64,000 nucleotides of DNA. It comes from Ditylenchus dipsaci (Eukaryota; Nematoda; Chromadorea; Rhabditida; Anguinidae). Below, piece after piece: positions 53,280 to 64,000 of the stretch. The notes below the pieces were generated by a model, which searched no databases, was not told the DNA's origin, and saw nothing but the letters and a program-made list of their open reading frames with translations. Location: positions 1-64,000 of the forward strand of contig SADC01000292.1 of NCBI GenBank assembly GCA_004194705.1. Direction: 5' to 3'. How positions within the stretch are numbered: position 1 is the stretch's first letter; each line of letters starts with the position of its first letter. The translations under genes and the position numbers were made by a program.

Positions 53280-54220
53280 TTATAGGCCTAGTACCAGCGA
53301 AAAAAGTGACAAGCTCGTAAAATCTGTCACAAATTTTAGTCAATTTGACACAAGATCAAAACGCCAGCCCTTTAAATCCAACGATGCTAAAGCGGGAAAA
53401 GGTCATTTTTAAATAGCGTTTTACAAAAAGTTATCAAGAAAAGGGATTATTTTTTTCCCTTTTGTATTTTACAATGCTCATAGTAGCTCAAGAGATCAAT
53501 AGTCAAGCTGTTATGAAAACACTAAAAAGTGATAAGAAAGCAGCCAGCTAGCAAAGCTTAAAAACAGTACAAAAATGCTGCTTTCTTGATTTGCAAAAAA
53601 GTATTGCTTTTTATTGGATCCGCCATATGTTTTGTTCGTTTCCAACTCAAAAATCGATGGGTCAAAATTGGTTGATCCTACTGCTCTTTCAATCGCCTTT
53701 GGTGTTCACTTTATTTCGTATATGCGGCCTGCTGTTTCTTTAATTGATAAAATCTCTTTCCTCCTTATCCTCTCGGAGGATTTTCTGCGCAAGGGAATGA
53801 GTGAGGTTCGAAATTACTTTCAACCACTGCTTCTCAAAGGTTTTATATAAAAATTTATTATTTAAAATTGGAATTTGAAGATTTAATCTAAAATATGAGT
53901 GCCTGCATTGCGCATAAAAGCGAGTCATTTCGCAATTGCTAAATTCTTTGTCTCTCTAATTTAGATGAGTTGACCTTTTTCTGCACAAATAATTTTGATT
54001 GACTGTAGGTGGGATCGATTGCATCCTGCAGAAATCTGCCGTACATTAGGCTTTTTAAGTTGTCCTAGAGCAAGTAAAAAGATCCATCCAAGTCAACTGG
54101 GAGACAGAAACCGTAGTCAGTTGGTTCACCAGTGGCATTTCTGACCTGTGAAATGCTAGGTGGCCAAAAATTTTCAGGTCATTTTATACAGTGCTTGTCG
54201 ATTTTTGAGGCTATCTAATG
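53280..54220. other. Stretch with one open frame, no recognised gene
   Basis: A plus-strand frame at about 53614-53850 reads FVSNSKIDGSKLVDPTALSI and onward for nearly 80 codons. No splice context, start or family match was found. A relic of the CAGGGTTCG hAT MITE body (TTATACAGTGCTTG, twice) lies at 54185-54235. Confidence 0.3.
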
Positions 54221-54224
54221 CAGT

Positions 54225-54640
54225 GCTTGTTTATTTTTGAAGCTATTTTAGGCCTTGTTCACAATAGTGGACTGTAAATTTAACAATCCATACTCGGAAA
54301 TGGCCATAACTTTTTTTCAATTTTCTAACAATCATTCTTTTGGTGCCATTTTGTAGCTGAGATTCAGGGCTACCAGATGAGCTATTAATAAACTTATTGT
54401 GAATAAAAAATGTTAAAAAAGTCAACAATCTAACAACCCTCACTCGGCCAGAGTGAGAATTGTGAATGAGGATTGTTGACTTTAGTCAATGTTAGACGTT
54501 AGTAGTTGACTGGCTCCGAGCAGTAGGAGCAAATTTTTCAAGTTAAGAGCCTGGAGCAAGAGCCGGAGCAAATTTTCCAAACAAAGATTTCGGAGCAAGA
54601 GTCGGAGCGAAGAATTGCAAAAATACATCACTGCTTCCCA
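54225..54640. repeat. Palindrome and truncated GGAGCAAGAGC element
   Basis: TTGTTCACAATAGTGGACTG and the TTTATTGTGAATAA to GATTGTTGACTTTAGTC part mirror imperfectly around TTTTGTAGCTGAGATTCAGG. From 54505 to 54632 lies the right part of a GGAGCAAGAGCCGGAGC hAT MITE ending ATACATCACTG. Confidence 0.5.
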
Positions 54641-54804
54641 CCCCTGAGCAAGTCACTACAGTCCATCGGGCTAAGTAATGAAAAAACTTTTAAAAACATA
54701 GGAGTCTCTCAGGTTTTCAGATTTTTAGGAATGTGCTGATTTCAGAGGCTCGAAAAAGGCTGAATCTGACTTTTTTTACAAAAATCCTTTTGTAAATGGC
54801 CATA

Positions 54805-56832
54805 CAGTCGAACCTCTCATTAACATACTCCCCCATTAACATACGCTCACCCATTAACATACGGCTGGTTAAGTTTTGGTCGGTTTAATTGAAATCAAGG
54901 CAAAATTACCTCCCCCATTTACATACACTCTCATTAACATACACCTCTTTTTAACATACGGCTGGGCCCGGTCCTGTTCTAACAATCAGCTCTCCCATTA
55001 ACATATAGTCAAAGTTTTTTGGAATTATACCCTGTTTTTACAAAAACAATTTTACAAAATCTCATTTTTTATGAAAATTTCGAAAAAGCTTGGGGGTCAA
55101 GGCAAAGTTTTTTAATTTTTATGAAAAAAAAATTGCCTTGGTCCTCCAAGCTGTTCTAAAGGTATAGCAACGACTCGGTACAAGTACGACTCGGTACACC
55201 GACTCGGTACAAGTATGACTCGGTACAACGAGTCGGTACAACGTACGACTGGTACAGCGAGTCGGTACAACCTACGACTCGGTACAACGACTCGGTACAA
55301 TTTTTACAAATTTTTATACCAAATTTAATTTTTTGTACCAAATTTACTCTTTCTTGTACTATATCGACTAAACTCACCTCGAAAATTTGCACCACTCGTT
55401 TCTGGATATGGATTGAATGGAACGAAACAGTTATTTAAACAGTTAACTGCCTGGACATCTATTCACATGAGGTCTCCAGATATATCCATCCACCTAAGGC
55501 GGTACCTCTGGGACCGGCCTCAAGGTGCCGGATAAACGAGGTGCCAGATAACTGGAGTGCCGGATAACCTAGGTTTGACTGTATTATTATACTACCTGGT
55601 TACTAATACCTTAGTAGCAGCATTAGGTGCCTAGTACACTCCAGTACCACCTGGATACCCTACAGGATACGGAACTACACCAAAACTAGGGTTTTAAGAC
55701 TCGGTAGGGTTTGTACGACAAATTAAAATATTATTTTAGTATTATCAAGCCGTGTTCCGGAAACGATTTTGCATAGGGTAAAAAAAACCTTCCCTTTAAG
55801 AAAAAAATGATGTTAACTAACACAAGAATTGGAACCTGTAACCTCAAGATTATGTACGTTATGGAGAGTGAAGTTACGCGGGTGAATTTTCTGGAGGGTA
55901 AATTCACCGCCGGGTGAATTTAGGGGAGAAAGAATTTACCGGAGGATAATTACTGCTACCTGTCTGTATAACAGCTTTAAGATAAGAACTGAGAATTAAA
56001 CGTCTCGGAGGACGAAACAGCTGAAACTGGTCCCCAGAGGGGAAGGATCTACAAAAAGAATTCTAGGTACAAGGGAATCTCGATATAGCGGACCATAAAC
56101 CCGGTCTCCAGGCAGAAACGAGACAGGTATCCTAATAGGATATACATGATATACGGATATATGCAAATTTGTGCAAGAAATCAGATTTGGGACTAAAAAT
56201 CAAGTCTTTGCGTGTTCCTAGTGACTGAAATGAACGAAATATTAAAAAAAAAATCAGATTTGGGACTAAAATCAGATTTGTAAGAACTCCCGGTGCCTAA
56301 AAATCAACTTTTTCTGATTAATCAACCTAAATGGCAGCCCTGGATATATATTCTAAATAAGTTAACGAGATCATGATCCAGAAAAATTAGATACTAAAAG
56401 AAGTAAATTTGGTACAAATAATTAAATTTGTATAAAAATTTGTAAAAATTGTACCGAGTCGTTGTACCGAGTCGTAGGTTGTACCGACTCGTTGTACCCA
56501 GTCGTACGTTGTACCGAGTCGATGTACCGAGTCATACTTGTACCGAGTCGGTGTACCGAGTCATTTGTTGTACCGAGTCGTAAGTCGTTCGTTCTAAATT
56601 TTATATAAAAATTGCCTTAGTATCCCAAGCTGCTTTAACTGAGGGGTGTGTTCCGAAATCGGCTGAGAGGTGTGTTCCGAAATTGAGTGTACGGTGTGTC
56701 CCGAAATGTGGCCTTACAATTGAACGGACTCTCCTATTAACATACACTAAGCTAAATTATGGAATTAACATACTCTCATTAACATACGGCAAGTCCCGGT
56801 CCCAAGGGTGTATGTTAATGAGAGGTTGACTG
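54805..56832. mobile_element. 2.0-kb TA-flanked foldback, CAGTCGAACCTCTC tips
   Basis: TA lies outside both ends (54803-54804, 56833-56834). The tips CAGTCGAACCTCTCATTAAC and GTTAATGAGAGGTTGACTG are inverted. The arms carry CATTAACATAC repeats (54820-55010, and inverse or same-sense copies at 56730-56820) and then GTACGACTCGGTACAAC arrays (55165-55305) mirrored by GTACCGAGTCGTTGTACC arrays (56445-56590). The loop has no recognised gene. GTGTGTTCCGAAAT words repeat at 56645-56715. Confidence 0.85.
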
Positions 56833-56879
56833 TATAGAATATCTCCGCCTTTTATCTGATGTCTCCCGCCCAATTTAAA

Positions 56880-58500
56880 AATTGAATTTCCTACCGTGTT
56901 TTGCATCATTATGTAGCCCCGGATCTCAGCTTTCCAATGAGCTAAATTCCAAAAAGCTAAAGTAAATATCTCAATTTTTAAAATTGTACAGCTAAGTTAT
57001 ACAGCTTATAGAAAGCTGAATGTACAGGGCTACATGGTGATCTAGATATTCTGAAAAAAATTATTTAAAAATAAGATATAAAATTTAATTTTGAAAATCA
57101 GGTGGGGATTTCCGACAAAAAGGCGAGAGATTTCCAAATATAGGCTGGCGATATTCGATTCATCCTTTGTGAATGGACAAAACTTTTTTCGACTAATTTT
57201 TAATTTGCATTTTCTTCGAGTTTTTATCTTAATTTTCCAAAATTGTTAGCATTGTCTTGTGGCTCAGAATTTCAGCTTTCTAACGAGCCATTCAACACCA
57301 GGGGACAATTTAGACAATTGTTTAAAAAACAGAGATTTAGAACTAATTTTTTTTCAAAACCGTAAATATTTTCATTCATGAAACCTTTCACTTCAGTTCG
57401 ATAGCTCGTTAGAAAGCTGAGACCCTGGGCTACACGATAAGCTTTAAATTCAGAAAAATTGAGATTAAAACCTAAAGTGAAATTCAGTTGTTAAAATTAG
57501 TCGGAACGAAGTATTTTAGTCGTAAAAATGTATTGTCCTTTGTAAATCCTGATTTTTAGAGAAAATTACATGCAATTATATTTTTTGTTAAAAATTATCT
57601 GGTGCTCGACTTTTGAAGGCTAACGTCTGACTTTGAAAAATATATAGAAGCCAGAGCATGAAAAATTCTTGTTGATAGGAAGATTTTCCGGTTGCATTTA
57701 TGTTCTCAAAAATATTGGTAGTGAAAAATCATCTTTCACCTTTTACGGCGGCGCCTCAGGCATGCTGTTTTCATGGAAGATATTTTGAAGTTCTCACACA
57801 AAACTCACGTGAAAACAGCTTTTTTAATTTTTTTAGTTGACGTTAGAGCTAAAATCTTGAAAAAATTTAAACTAATTTTTTAACTAGATCTCTCTTTATA
57901 TATGTCTTAATATTTTTTTAAATTTTGCTTTGAAAAATGATGGATATCGTATTCTTATTAAAAATAAAATAAAAATGCGGAAAAATTTAACCTTAGCACA
58001 AGCAGTTATTTTGCCTTAGTCCTGGGGGGGGGGTGTTGGTAGGTAAAAGCGTGTTTTTGTCCCACTTGAAAAGAAAGTCAAAAATGACTCATTATGACCA
58101 CCCACTCATCGTGACTCACATTTTGTCCCATCGTTAACTGTAGAATTTCTAGTATAATATACGAGAAATCCTACAGTTATACGTTTTTGACTTCAGTTAT
58201 TTTCGGGTTGAAAACTGTCGATTTTCACGATTTTCGCTCATGGGACAAATTCATGCTTTTAAACTCCCCCCCCCTAAAGTCGAAAAATAAAATCAAAAGT
58301 TTAAGTGGAGGCGCGTTATATTGTAATTTCGCCTTAGTGGACTAGAGGAAAATGATTTCTAGGGCTCAGGTTCAAGTGCTCTAAAAAGCGAATATTGAAT
58401 GCGAAAATCTCGAAATTTCGCAGATAAAAATAAAGTCTGGCTAAACACTACAGACTCAAATTAAAAATGAGAGGAAGATCATCAATATTGAAATGTGAAA
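56880..58500. repeat. Run of small palindromes, no gene
   Basis: Units centred near 56990, 57340 and 58150 mirror words such as GATCTCAGCTTTCCAATGAG, TCAGCTTTCTAACGAGC and CCCCCCCCTAAAGTCG. The TAGCCC..GATCTGAGCTTTCTAAC word also occurs at 63895. Hairpin TGTAGAATTTCTAGTATAAT with its inverse lies at 58139-58180. No exon was recognised. Confidence 0.5.
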
Positions 58501-58514
58501 TTAACTTATTGAAT

Positions 58515-58690
58515 GGGCTTGGTCTCCTGTTGAAAATTTTGTCCCGCCATTCAAAAATAAATCCGAATTATTGAACTTCTGTACGGATTTTTCAACTTGG
58601 TTTAACTTAACAAAACTGAAAAATTGAATTCTAGGCCTTGTTTTGTCAGAAACTAAGTGATTCAGTGACTCGGAAATTTATTTGAACTTT
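58515..58690. mobile_element. CCGCCAATTCAAA-family MITE, partial
   Basis: TTTGTCCCGCCATTCAAAAA, GGATTTTTCAACTTGGTTT and AGGCCTTGTTTTGTCAGAAA identify a degenerate copy of the 25208/60435 family; the right arm is eroded. Confidence 0.6.
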
Positions 58691-58856
58691 TAACAAAAAT
58701 TTATGGTGAACTTTTCAAATTCTTACTCAATTTACAATGCAAAACACTGAGATTGTCTGCCTTCATTTTAAGTATGACCAAGTTCGCCTCCTTAGAGAAA
58801 TTCAAGTGCCCCCAAATGTAAAAAACCACAATTTGAATAAATTAGTCCGTCCCAAC

Positions 58857-59570
58857 CAGTGTTGTAAATAAAACCGGTGCCAAAATGGTACTTGTTCACC
58901 TGCCCCCCCCTCCCCGCTGTGGGAAAATAGTATTGTAAATACATCTTCAAGTAAGAGTAGTATCTGAAATACTACTTCTTTAGTATTTTAAATGCTACTT
59001 CTTTTTCCTAACATACGCTGGCTTACCCTTGCCTAAGCCTGAAAAAGTAGTATTTGAAATACTACTCACACTTGAAGTAGTAGTTGCAATTAGAGACCAC
59101 CTCCAGGATTTCGGGATTTTTCTTTAAATGCATTTTTGAGCCACTTGTAACATACATTGGTAGCTAAAAAATTTACATTCTTCAACTACTTTTTATTCCT
59201 CTATCTATTGCACTCTTTATCTTTTTAATTTATTTGAAAATTTGGACCTGCAACCCTGAATCTCGAAATTGACCCGAACGGGTCCCTTTTGTCAATTTCG
59301 AGATTCAGAGTCGCATGTCTAATTTTTTTTAATTCAAAAAGTGAAAATACAATAGGTAGAGGAAATTTAAAGTAGCTATTGCTTGTAAAATTTTCAGCTA
59401 TCAATGTCTGTTAAAAGTGGGTCAAAAATGCGTTTAAATAAAAATCCCGAAATCCCGGAGCTGGTCTCTAGTCGCAATACTACTTAGGGGTGCTTGTGCA
59501 GGTAAAAAAGTGCCCAAATTCTTGGGCTCGGTGCCATGAGCTGGTGCCAATGGTAAAATTTGCAACACTG
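58857..59570. mobile_element. 714-bp hAT-type foldback, TSD GTCCCAmm
   Basis: Flanks GTCCCAAC (58849-58856) and GTCCCACT (59571-59578) agree at six of eight bases. Tips are CAGTGTTGTAAAT and the inverse ATTTGCAACACTG. Inside, TAGTATTTGAAATACTAC repeats precede a second palindrome whose arms contain CAGGATTTCGGGATTTTT, AATTTCGAGATTCAG and ACCCGAACGGGT at the centre. No coding was seen. Confidence 0.82.
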
Positions 59571-60434
59571 GTCCCACTAACACTAGCCTACCCAGCGCAT
59601 AAGATTTCCCGAAATTGACTGAACAAAATCCACGGCAACTTACAGGAAATTTCCGGTAGTTGAAGCAAATTTTACCGGGAATCACCTGTTATTTCAACCG
59701 GTAGAATCCGCGGCAAACACCAGGAATTTTCCGGCAACCGCCCAACGCCCAAAATGATACTCTCTTCCGCAGCAAACAATTGCTGTGTTTTGCACAACAA
59801 TAATCTAGCACACCTAATACTATGAGTAATCTGCCTCCAAAATTGATAGCTTTTGCTCAAAATTATTGTAATTTTCTTTTACGATGGTTCCTCCTTTGAT
59901 GCAGGCTGCAATAAAATATGCAAATATTCAATTCTTATTTGGTTGTGTGTGGCTCTTTTTGCCTCTTTAGAAGGCCATTTCGGATCATTTCTTTTAAACT
60001 TTTTGCACCACCAAATCATTTGCATTCAGCCACCAAATGAATCTTTTCTTGACTTGTTTCTTTGCCAAACACTTTTTTGTTTCAAATTTCCTTTGCTTAA
60101 ATTTGGGGGTGTTTATGAAAGCTAACAGATGTGTTGTGTGTTTGCTTTCTCCTTTTTTCCACTTACAGGCAATGAGCAATTTTGCCTTTTTATTAGGTTT
60201 TTGTGCCTTTTCTCACAGCTAGCTTTTTTATTGGGTTGCAGGCTGGGAGTGAATGCAGTCTTGGAGTCAATATTGCGATTTTTTTGATCAAATTGAACTG
60301 CAGTACCGAATTACTGAAATGTAACGCCTGAATTTTTTTCTAGCACCTTGTTTAAATCTTAGTTAGAATAAAGAAAAATCTGGCACCTAATCTGGGAAAT
60401 CCAGCACCCGATTACTTATTTTTGCTTATTTAAA
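59571..60434. other. Stretch without supported genes
   Basis: 59850-60240 is strongly strand-asymmetric (T-rich on plus) with long but low-complexity open frames on both strands. I see no splice structure or family match and do not annotate a gene. Confidence 0.4.
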
Positions 60435-60665
60435 GGGCTTGCTCACCTGTTTTACAATTTGTCCCCGCCAATTCAAAAAATTGTCCGAAGCATTGAAGTT
60501 CTATACAGATTTTTCAACTTGGTTTCTAACAAAACAAGGTCTAGAATTTAATTTTAGGTACAGTTTTGTTTTAAACCAAGTAAAAAATACACACACAAGT
60601 TCAATGATTAAGAAAAAAATTTGAATTGGCGGGGACAAATTTTGCCTTAGGCGAGCATGCTACTT
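60435..60665. mobile_element. CCGCCAATTCAAA-family palindromic MITE
   Basis: GTCCCCGCCAATTCAAAAAA and TTTGAATTGGCGGGGAC mirror each other, with CAACTTGGTTTCTAACAAAA against TTTTGTTTTAAACCAAGT inside. The outer AAGGGCTTGCTCACC and GGCGAGCATGCTACTTT are also paired. Confidence 0.85.
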
Positions 60666-60942
60666 TAATGTCAATTTTGGGCTGAAAATCAAAAATATAT
60701 TTTTTGTTGTCTTTTTCACTATTCTCGACATGTCTTTGATATTTCAAGTCGAATTTTTTATTCTTATAAAATTTGAATAAACTGACATTTTGTTAGGCGG
60801 TAAATTTGGCCCCTGCTGAAATTTTATTTTTAAAGTGCCATAACTTTGTTTGACTCTTGTATTGTACTTGATTCCTTTTTTTTCTTGCTCCCTACTGGTA
60901 TAATTTGGTGGTTTTAAGGCGCAGAGTAAACCTATAGCAATA

Positions 60943-61479
60943 CAGTCGAGTCCCGCTATAACGCGCCCCCTCAAGTTCGTTCCCACCTGGGGTCCGACCA
61001 CTTTTTTACCTCAATTTTTGTCAATTTTTGCCAAAATTGATCCGCTTTATTATCCGCCTAATGATCATCCGCCTTTATGATCCGCCAAACTTTTTTTTTT
61101 AAAATGATTCAGAGCTTTGTTAAATGAGAGCTCTGAAGTTATGGCACTTTAAAAAATAAAATTTAGTCCAAAATATTGTGAGGATTCCGATTTTGCTAGT
61201 CGTTTCTAAAAATGTTAATGATTTTGCCGATACGATCCGGGGTTCCCGCTATAACGCGACCATATTTTCAAAAAGAGGTCGCGTTATAGCGGGAACCGCG
61301 GGACTTATCAGCAAAACGATTTATATTTCCAGTAATGACTAGTAAAATTGGAATCCTTACAATATTTTGGACTATACTGGCGGATCAATGTTGGCAAGAA
61401 TTTTAAAAAATTGAGGCGAAAAAATGATCGGACCGGGCAGAAACGAACTTGAGGGGTCGCTTTACAGCGGGCTTCACTG
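60943..61479. mobile_element. 537-bp TA-flanked element, CAGTCGAGTCCCGC tips
   Basis: TA lies at 60941-60942 and 61480-61481. The ends are CAGTCGAGTCCCGCTATAAC and a decayed inverse CAGCGGGCTTCACTG. Internal CCCGCTATAACGCGACC and GGTCGCGTTATAGCGGGAAC form a hairpin near 61243-61295. It carries the sentence GTTCGT..GGTCCGAC and TTTTACCTCAATTTTTG also present in 106-344, linking the two. Confidence 0.78.
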
Positions 61480-61614
61480 TAAATACAAAAAAAATGTAAG
61501 ACGGACTCAAACATGGGTTTCTTGTCTTTTTGCAGTTAAAAAAAATCTTTGATCCCTTTCTAGCTTATTCTGGCTCAAAAGGATGGTGTAGGAGCACTTA
61601 AACGACCAAGAACT

Positions 61615-62045
61615 CTTTCCATGACGAGATTTAATTTCGATTCTCGACGCGAAATCAGCAATTTTTGAATTTTTTGTGTGAAATTCAGGGGTGGAAAAAC
61701 ACCAGATGGCTCAAGACCCACTCCGGAATGGCCAAAACTTTCTGAGAAAAATCGATTGAGCGGACCAGGTTTCGGGTCCGGTGGGCTTAATCGCCCAGAA
61801 CTCTATCCCGAACCACTCAAACTACCATAAAACTGGAATTCTAAGCGATTAAGCACTTCGGATCCAATTCTGATCCGCTCAATCGATTTTTCTCAAAAAG
61901 TTCCCTCCCCTTTAGTATACCCCAAAAAAACCAATTATTTTGGCCTTTTGGCCATTTCGGAGTGGGTCCTGAGCCATCTGGTCTTTGCGCACCCCTGAAT
62001 TTCACACAAAAAATCAAAATTTGTTGATTTCGTGTCGAGTATTAA
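61615..62045. mobile_element. Palindromic unit with CAGGGGTG inner tips
   Basis: CGCGAAATCAGCAATTTTTG, TTTGTGTGAAATTCAGGGGT and GATGGCTCAAGACCCACTCC mirror the right side. The centre repeats CGATTGAGCGGACCAG and GATCCGCTCAATCG. CAGGGGTG ends resemble hAT tips, but the mirror extends beyond them, so the true termini are farther out. Relics of the same family lie at 20000-20200, 26480-26590 and 29400-29660. Confidence 0.75.
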
Positions 62046-62049
62046 AATT

Positions 62050-64000
62050 AGTCGCCAGATTTCAGCCATTAGTCGCTGAATTTCCCAATTTCACTGCAAA
62101 TTTGAATTATTCGCCAAAATTAATCAATTAGTCGCTATTTTTCAGTCACTGGTCGCTAAATTTCAGTTATGGCCTTTTGTCATTTACCAGAAAAAAATTC
62201 CGCTCAAGTCCATTAAGTTAAACGCGAAAACAACAAATTTTTTTAATCCAATAAGTAAAAATTTATGACTCTTTGAAATCCGTTCAATTATTTTGGATCC
62301 CTGTAGAATTAAGTATCGTCCTTATTTTATTGCAAGTATTTGTTGTTTATTTTTTTTATTGTTATGATTAACTATATACTAGTAATTGGTTTAAACCAGT
62401 TGACTGTATTGATGACTATTGGCTTAAACACCCTTGTTGTTTACTTTTTTGTACAAAATATTCTTTGTTTTTTGTTGTTGGTGTAAGTGTTGGAGTGCTG
62501 GAAATGTGATCTAGCACCCACAAAATCAAGTGGCCTCTCCAACGGCCATATCCTCTTAGGTGAGAACCAAAATCCGGATGCTCTCTAGCTCTCCTGGACT
62601 ATATGAACAGTGGAACATGCAAGAGCATTTGAAAAAGATTATGCGGGTGTTCATTTAGCCGGTAAACTAGATTACTATAATCACTGGATTGGCTATATAG
62701 TAGAATTTAACTGCTTTTTTATAACCACTAATAGTTCCACTAATGTTTTCCCATTCTTAAAGCCTACAGAAAAATGTTTGTAGCCCATTCTCAGAGCATT
62801 TCAGATGGTCTTTACCGATTTCATTTTGTTAATTGTTTGCAGATATATGACTAGGTTGTCGAATTTTCAAACATATTTTTTTCGGAAAAAGTTCCGAATT
62901 TAAAAAAATGCAGGAAAAACACCAAAAGTCCAAAAAGCCGAATTTAAAAAATGTCCAAAAATAGTTTAAAAGGGACGGCTACCAACTCGTGACACTTTTT
63001 GACCAAACTTTGAAACTTATTTTCTATCAAAAATCGACAATTTTGACAGTGAAAAATTTCAGAAAGTCACTTCTAATATGAAAATCTCTTCCTGAATACG
63101 AATCCCTTTAGATTAGGTTCGAAAAATATCAGGAGCTGAGATATTCTTCAAAGTAGGGGAATGATCCGAACTTCCTGTATGGTTTACTCAAAACACCAAT
63201 ATCTCAGCTCCCTGATATTTTTCGGACTTGATCTCAACAGATATGGATTTAGGAAGAAATTTTAGTGTTAGTAATTTTCTGAAAACTTTCACTGTCAAAA
63301 TTGTTGATTTTTTTGATAAAAAGTTTCAAAACTTTGGTCAAAAACTGTCACCAATTGATTTTTTACCGTTTAAAAGCACCTGTGCCTCTAAAATTTCCTC
63401 ATGGATGCAAATAACAATGAAGAATTCGAAAAAAAAACTCCATTCGAAAGATATGATCTAAAACAGAATAGTCGGCATTTAAAATCTTGACACTCTAAGT
63501 TTAAGACATATCTCAGCAATTAAGCATTTTGACGCTTGTGTTATATACCCTTCCCAATAATGTTTGGAGGAAATCCAAAAATCACCATTTTGAAAAAAAA
63601 TTTTTACAGATGCCTTTGGTAGTAATGGCTAGGTCCTGAGCTTACGGGACGAAGGCAAAGGCTAAGCCTAAATTATTGGGTGAGGTATACATATTACACT
63701 AGCGTTTTTTTAGGAGGGGAATATTACACTAGCGCCAGCATTTTTATAATTCTGTTTTGGCTCAAATTGTTTTACCCCCTCCCTCCAAATTACTGATTTA
63801 CCTCTCCAAATTATGCATTTATCCCACCGAACCGTAAAATGTGTTTTTATCTCCAAAAGTCGATTATATTTGTATACATTTTCATACCAAGATGTAGCCC
63901 TGGATCTGAGCTTTCTAACATGCGATCAACTGATTTACTGAAATATTAATGAGTTGGAGAAAAAGGTCTTTGTATAGACCAAACTTGAAAAAAGGTGTCT
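62050..64000. repeat. Right end of window: palindrome 62980-63360, no gene
   Basis: GGTTCGAAAAATATCAGGAG and CTGATATTTTTCGGACTTGA, with ACTTTTTGACCAAACTTTG and CAAAACTTTGGTCAAAAACT outside, form a palindrome at about 62980-63360. The rest is AT-rich. A TAGCCCTGGATCTGAGC word lies at 63895. No gene is supported to the end of the window. Confidence 0.55.

Noticed and set aside
59853..60222. Membrane-protein-like open frames (IWLCVALFASLEGHFG and others)
   Set aside because: The strand is simply T-rich; frames are open on both strands, and no start context, splice sites or family match are visible.
61618..62053. CAGGGGTG/CACCCCTG as the true ends of a hAT element
   Set aside because: The flanking bases (GTGAAATT and AATTTCAC) are mirror images rather than a direct duplication, so the terminal repeat extends farther out.

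Overview
The window looks like gene-poor, AT-rich nuclear DNA of an invertebrate animal. Genes have short GT-AG introns (about 45-120 bp in the recognisable ones) and AATAAA polyadenylation signals, and they match conserved eukaryotic families: TXNDC9, Tim23, prohibitin-2 and LRR/F-box-like. There is no bacterial operon structure. I cannot name the phylum from the sequence alone.

Only one protein gene looks complete: a four-exon TXNDC9 (phosducin-like/thioredoxin-like) gene on the minus strand, 51252-52063. An LRR gene (possibly F-box type) is spread over 12911-20705 on the minus strand, with four recognisable exons and very large transposon-filled introns. A Tim23 copy (23259-24163), an unrecognised three-exon gene (31585-32402), two prohibitin-2-like copies (48775-49531 plus; 39529-40191 minus, weaker) and smaller exon scraps keep introns and polyA signals, but most carry frameshifts or stops. 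A fragment of the TXNDC9 3' end is repeated at 31080-31199.

Most of the rest is non-autonomous DNA transposons, mainly foldback (palindromic) units, often nested. I could place many of them to the base from target-site duplications. Perfect 8-bp duplications flank 16015-18152, 18314-18424, 21097-21187, 21355-22225, 30031-30503, 33981-34169, 43053-43357, 45340-46694 and 47705-50531. A 9-bp duplication flanks 35653-37565, TAA flanks 38779-40930, and TA flanks 52079-53277 and a series of elements tipped CAGTCGA. One 871-bp hAT element (21355-22225) still encodes an intact hAT C-terminal dimerisation domain on two exons. Many foldbacks have arms made of short tandem repeats that run in opposite orientation in the two arms, like Drosophila FB elements.

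The main observation is cargo. Two foldback units share about 1.7 kb, including an intron and prohibitin-2-like exons, so a host-gene fragment appears to have been mobilised. A GY(P)PG-coding satellite is cargo of at least two further elements. A near-perfect 1.2-kb palindrome sits 15 bp upstream of the TXNDC9 start codon.
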